Positions 62,641 to 64,000 of a DNA stretch of 64,000 nt are shown here, piece after piece. The DNA is taken from NCBI GenBank assembly GCA_903928445.1, contig CAIYRB010000102.1, positions 34,156 through 98,155 on the forward strand, read 5' to 3'. Both the position numbers and the translations under genes were made by a program. Numbering within the stretch: the first letter of the stretch is position 1; each line of letters opens with the position of its first letter. The notes beneath the pieces were generated by a model, which had not been told where the DNA came from, made no database searches, and worked only from the letters and a program-made list of their open reading frames with translations. This stretch comes from an uncultured Pseudomonadota bacterium. GTDB lineage: Bacteria > Bdellovibrionota_B > Oligoflexia > Oligoflexales > CAIYRB01.

Positions 62641-63870
62641 TTACAGTGACACGTCCGCCCGCTGCTGCTTTTCGCCACTGTAGAGCCAGTCCCACGTCGG
62701 TTGGTGCGCTAACTCTAGCTCGGCAAGTCCACCTTGGTTCCGGTGCTCGGCGTATAACCGCTCGAGGTGACTTAAAAACGCCTCCAGGCTGCTGGAACGC
62801 AACAAGCTTGGCGCAAAAAATACCGGTGGAAGGCTCGACCGCAGGTAGTTCCAAAGCATTTTCAGGCGGCCCATGGTCTGGCGCGCGAGGGGCCAGAGGT
62901 GGTCCTGCTGGCACCCGTCGGCAAAGCCCGGGTGCTCTGAGCCGAAGACAGCCTTGGCCAAGGTCGCTTGAAGCTGTCGCCAGGCCTCCTCGTCGGTGCC
63001 GCAGCTGCGGCTAAAGAGTCCGGACTTGCATAGCTCAAACAGGCGGTCGATGTGCTCCTGGTAGAGTTCATGCAGTAGGGCATGGCTGATCAAAGCATAG
63101 CGCAGCGTGGTGAAACTCAGCCGCACCGGTGCACCCGTGCGTAGCTCTTGGAAGATCCAGGGATTGCGCAATGCGCCGCGCCCGACCAGCACGCCGGCGA
63201 CCAGCGGTGCGGTGGTTAAGCGTTGGTCCAAGCTAGCTTGGCCCACGACATCGCCCGACGCCACCACCGCGGTGCCTAGGGACGTGCTCGCTGCGGCGAT
63301 CAAATCCCACCGGGCTTGCCCGGAGTAACGTTGTGGCCTGGTTCGTCCGTGCACGGTCAGGCGGGCTAGCGCATAGTCAGCTAAGCCGCTGATGAGGTGG
63401 GTGAACTCCTCTGGGCTGTGAAATCCGGTACGCATCTTGACGGCGACCGACTTTGCCCCGAGGCCTTGTTGCAGCTCGCCGACGAAACGGTGGAATTCAT
63501 CGCCTTGGCGCAGCAAGCTACTGCCAGCGCCCTTGCCGACGCAGGTGGGCGATGGGCAGCCGGCATTGAGTTCGACAAAAGGCGAGACGGTCAGGAGCAC
63601 GGGGGCCGTCCTAACGAAATCAGCGCTGTCTGCGGCCATCAGCTGGGGCACCAGCGGATACGGCAGGTAGCTGCGCAGCTCGGTGAGCTCAGGGCAGAAG
63701 CCGCGCGGTAGGGTGCTACCGGGAAAGGTTGCAGTGACGCGCAGAAACGGCGTGGCCAGAGCGCTCGGCGCCGATGCGAGGTGCCACCACAAGCGCATCG
63801 GTAGGTTAGAGACACCTTCCATAGGAGCTAGGGCGATAAAGGGAGCTTGTTTTGACTGAGGCTGCGGCAT
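62641..63870 (-). CDS. dus: tRNA-dihydrouridine synthase
   Basis: 409 residues. APMEGVSNLPMR (FMN site), the active-site segment ELNAGCPSPTCVGKGAGSSLL with catalytic Cys, VAVKMRTGF and LTVHGRTRPQRYSG are typical Dus motifs. It reduces uridines in the tRNA D-loop with NADPH. The C-terminal ~100 residues are longer than usual. DusC-like by general look, but the position specificity is not determined. First gene of a three-gene group. Confidence 0.9.
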   Translation of the reverse strand: MPQPQSKQAPFIALAPMEGVSNLPMRLWWHLASAPSALATPFLRVTATFPGSTLPRGFCPELTELRSYLPYPLVPQLMAADSADFVRTAPVLLTVSPFVELNAGCPSPTCVGKGAGSSLLRQGDEFHRFVGELQQGLGAKSVAVKMRTGFHSPEEFTHLISGLADYALARLTVHGRTRPQRYSGQARWDLIAAASTSLGTAVVASGDVVGQASLDQRLTTAPLVAGVLVGRGALRNPWIFQELRTGAPVRLSFTTLRYALISHALLHELYQEHIDRLFELCKSGLFSRSCGTDEEAWRQLQATLAKAVFGSEHPGFADGCQQDHLWPLARQTMGRLKMLWNYLRSSLPPVFFAPSLLRSSSLEAFLSHLERLYAEHRNQGGLAELELAHQPTWDWLYSGEKQQRADVSL

Positions 63871-63920
63871 AGGGCTGAGTCTTTAACTTGAACTAATTGC
63901 CGCGCCAAGGACTAAGAACA

Positions 63921-64000
63921 TGTCCGAAAATTCCGTGTCTCCCTACTTCCGCGTCTCTGTGGTTAAATTGGGCGTTTGGGTTTGACCACGGAGGCGCGGA
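63921..64000. repeat. Palindromic element, inverted core, cut by window end
   Basis: The first 30 bases are identical to the end of the copy at 54404, and the following 50 match the reverse complement of that copy's core with about one difference. The preceding bases CTAAGAACA also match the outside of that copy's right end. The far arm lies beyond the window. Confidence 0.85.

Overview
The window comes from a Gram-negative chromosome of roughly 55-60% GC. It carries many lipoproteins, outer-membrane barrels and TPR proteins, three Hanks-type kinase genes (one a pseudokinase) and two PP2C phosphatases. There are no phage genes, no complete insertion sequence, no rRNA or tRNA and no CRISPR array that I can see. 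The mix of Hanks kinases with PEGA domains, a cytosolic-purine-type HAD 5'-nucleotidase, a receiver-TPR protein and a KamA-family enzyme points to a former deltaproteobacterial lineage (Bdellovibrionota/Oligoflexia or Myxococcota). This placement is inference; no marker gene in the window settles it.

Layout. 1-3.8 kb: end of a 2-oxoacid dehydrogenase E1 gene, a FabD-like acyltransferase, a membrane protein and threonine aldolase. 3.9-6.0 kb: a secreted Trp/Cys-repeat protein and a pseudokinase/PP2C pair. 6.2-7.7 kb: gap and a pentapeptide-repeat protein. 7.8-13.4 kb: an envelope block with a TPR protein, a FadL-like protein, a cytochrome c-like lipoprotein, a barrel and a lipoprotein behind a candidate sigma-54 promoter. 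14-22 kb: a Ski2-like helicase, coaE, a Gln-rich PEGA protein and a PEGA kinase. 22.7-34 kb: a degenerate receiver-TPR protein, a TPR-barrel/PilZ/HAD operon, a DUF429-like protein, an aminotransferase and a PP2C/membrane protein/TPR-barrel operon. 34-43 kb: xseA-xseB, a methyltransferase, a kinase/PEGA pair, and tmk-holB-ricT. 42.6-46.8 kb: metallophosphoesterase, Fic protein, rlmN and a lipoprotein. 46.9-50.8 kb: heme operon hemX-hemA-hemC-hemD. 50.9-57.5 kb: aroG (class II), tyrA (T-protein), a response regulator, a KamA-family enzyme, maf, nth and a ferredoxin. 57.7-63.9 kb: pepA, a secreted coiled-coil protein, then a dus / aldose epimerase / photolyase group.

Working together. The housekeeping parts are clear: heme precursor synthesis, entry to aromatic amino acids and tyrosine, clamp-loader/nucleotide genes in the conserved tmk-holB-ricT order, DNA repair (nth, photolyase, exonuclease VII) and RNA modification (rlmN, dus). 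The accessory theme is phospho-signalling to the envelope. Kinases with a single membrane span and periplasmic PEGA domains sit beside further PEGA proteins, PP2C enzymes sit beside membrane and TPR-barrel genes, and a PilZ protein is coupled to another TPR-barrel gene, which suggests c-di-GMP-linked export.

Repeats. A small palindromic element with perfect 30-bp inverted ends is present complete once (54404-54510), truncated once (37132-37214), cut by the window edge once (63921-64000) and as a decayed core (1671-1715). It is the best candidate here for an undescribed element. Five genes carry in-frame tandem repeats.
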